Positions 63,601 through 64,000 of a stretch of DNA of 64,000 bases are shown in pieces. The DNA is from Pempheris klunzingeri (lineage: Eukaryota; Chordata; Actinopteri; Acropomatiformes; Pempheridae): contig NC_092017.1 in the NCBI RefSeq assembly GCF_042242105.1, positions 20,298,432 through 20,362,431 of the forward strand, written 5' to 3'. Numbering within the stretch: the first letter of the stretch is position 1; every line of letters begins with the position of its first letter. Made by a program: the position numbers and the translations under genes. The notes under the pieces are model-generated. The model was not told where the DNA came from. It did not search any database and was given only the letters and a program-made list of their open reading frames with translations.

Positions 63601-63849
63601 CAAATAGCCCCAGTGAGGACTCTCCACTTCCAGCATTCATTGGCTGCATGCGAGATGTGTTTGTGGACTGGCAGCTTGTCGTCCCTGAGGAATGGTTAAG
63701 CGACTCTGCTGTTAATGTGTCCCCCGGCTGCAGCCACAGGGACCGCTGCCTGGACGTGCCTTGCCAAAACAGAGGACAGTGTGTCAACCTGTGGCAGAGC
63801 TACCAGTGCCGATGTCCAAGGCCTTATGAGGGGCAGGACTGTGAGGAGG
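54626..63849 (+). CDS. crb1: Crumbs homolog 1, exons 1-6 (3' part beyond window)
   Basis: Apical polarity receptor of retinal photoreceptors and Mueller glia, partner of PALS1/PATJ through a cytoplasmic tail not in this window. Exons: 54626-54701, 57814-58050, 59328-59523, 59688-59827, 60348-60530, 62884-63849, all in phase. Exon 1 encodes a signal peptide (MDLIRRL then a Leu/Ile/Ser-rich core). Exons 2-6 carry EGF domains with six cysteines each; several have the calcium-binding D-(I/V)-(N/D/S)-E-C start. One EGF has the long insert after GGRCIERSWQILYG typical of CRB1. Exon 6 adds two EGFs, laminin G-like 1 (from about FSFERRGYLL to VNVSPGC) and a ninth EGF (QCVNLWQSYQCRCPRPYEG). Exon sizes 196, 140 and 183 equal human exons 3-5 as I recall. 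Relative to human, EGF 1-3 are missing. CRB1 rather than CRB2 is chosen on these motifs. Confidence 0.9.
54702..57813 (+). other. crb1: crb1 intron 1
   Basis: This 3.1-kb intron was checked for an exon encoding the missing EGF domains. No cysteine-spaced EGF frame with matching splice sites was seen. The only notable content is a minus-strand open frame at 55,807-56,178. Exon 1 joins exon 2 directly in phase 1. Confidence 0.6.
58240..58790. repeat. Abundant percomorph dispersed repeat in crb1 intron 2
   Basis: The sequence passes through 'GTTAGCATGCTAAC' (a perfect 14-bp palindrome), then 'CATCAGCATGTTAGTATTGA' and 'GCTAGCATTTAGCTCAAAGC'. From memory this combination is one of the commonest dispersed repeats of percomorph fish. 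It has no coding capacity and no clear terminal repeats. Ends are approximate. Confidence 0.5.
61693..61698 (+). promoter_or_regulatory. TAATCC (CRX/OTX-type) site
   Basis: A TAATCC core, the consensus for the CRX/OTX2 homeodomain factors of photoreceptors, 165 bp before the alternative crb1 start at 61,863. It is a six-base match, so significance rests on context. Confidence 0.35.
61819..61825 (+). promoter_or_regulatory. CAATTAG (RET-1/PCE-I-type) site
   Basis: CAATTAG, the classical photoreceptor conserved element/RET-1 homeodomain motif, starting 44 bp upstream of the alternative crb1 start codon. Confidence 0.35.
61863..61914 (+). CDS. crb1: Putative alternative first coding exon of crb1 (short isoform)
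   Basis: ATG ATG opens a 17-codon frame, MMWTPAPWIWGILLLGT, followed by one base and a splice donor (ACAG followed by GTAACG). The peptide is short, hydrophobic and signal-peptide-like. It ends in phase 1, exactly the phase needed to join exon 6 at 62,884, giving LLLGTG-SLCQEV. A transcript starting here would skip exons 1-5 and encode a secreted or membrane protein beginning at the EGF pair before laminin G 1. Mammalian CRB1 has a photoreceptor isoform (CRB1-B) with an alternative 5' exon in the same intron, as I recall. Too short to appear as an ordinary open frame. Expression is not shown by the sequence. Confidence 0.65.
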
Positions 63850-64000
63850 GTATGTTTACAACTGAGAAATAACAGACATCAGTTGGAGAAATTGGAAAGT
63901 CAAATAGCAGCATGTTTACACAGTGTAAACACCGGGAGAAGATTCAGTTCTCTAAATCCACTAGTCACATCAACCAGTAAAAGGAAAAGTTCGCAACAGC

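Noticed and set aside
1-64000. CRISPR arrays, operons, tRNA or rRNA genes
   Set aside because: None seen; the tandem repeats present are simple eukaryotic microsatellites and no cloverleaf or rRNA signature was recognised.

Overview
The window is vertebrate nuclear DNA, most likely from a percomorph-type teleost. It is AT-rich, with many CA/TG microsatellites, short spliceosomal introns, fish-type dispersed repeats, and four multi-exon genes whose translations match well-known vertebrate families. No bacterial, viral or organellar gene was recognised. All exon models were built by hand from splice sites, reading phase and protein similarity recalled from memory; nothing was searched.

Layout. 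1-13,900: no gene recognised; microsatellites, a 42-bp palindrome, retroelement tails. 13,900-14,420: CpG-rich, promoter-like block. 14,420-29,740: no gene recognised; a 313-bp transposon-like element with terminal inverted repeats plus a second truncated copy, more microsatellites and retroelement tails. 29,741-38,027 (minus): tdrd5, 16 coding exons, 894 aa, three LOTUS domains and one Tudor domain (germline piRNA pathway). 39,981-42,731 (plus): nphs2 (podocin), 7 coding exons, 370 aa. 43,350-53,542 (minus): axdnd1, 26 coding exons, 1010 aa, coiled-coil axonemal dynein light-chain-domain protein. 54,626-63,849 (plus, continues past the window): crb1 (Crumbs 1), signal peptide, eight EGF domains, first laminin-G domain and a ninth EGF domain.

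The order axdnd1-nphs2-tdrd5 and the relative strands match human 1q25. Human CRB1 lies on the same chromosome arm but many megabases away, so its abutment to axdnd1 marks a rearrangement. The genes alternate in orientation: tdrd5 and nphs2 diverge, nphs2 and axdnd1 converge with probably overlapping 3' UTRs, and axdnd1 and crb1 diverge from a gap of about 1.1 kb.

The most interesting observations are these. (1) A 52-bp ATG-initiated mini-exon inside crb1 intron 5 encodes a second signal peptide and is in phase with exon 6. Homeodomain sites of photoreceptor type (CAATTAG, TAATCC) lie just upstream, so it looks like the alternative promoter of a short CRB1-B-like isoform. (2) A perfect palindromic RFX X-box lies 151 bp upstream of the axdnd1 start codon. 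(3) nphs2 has one exon of exactly the summed length of human exons 5 and 6. (4) crb1 exon 2 lacks exactly three EGF domains relative to human. (5) axdnd1 has UG repeats at the 3' splice sites of a run of frame-neutral exons.
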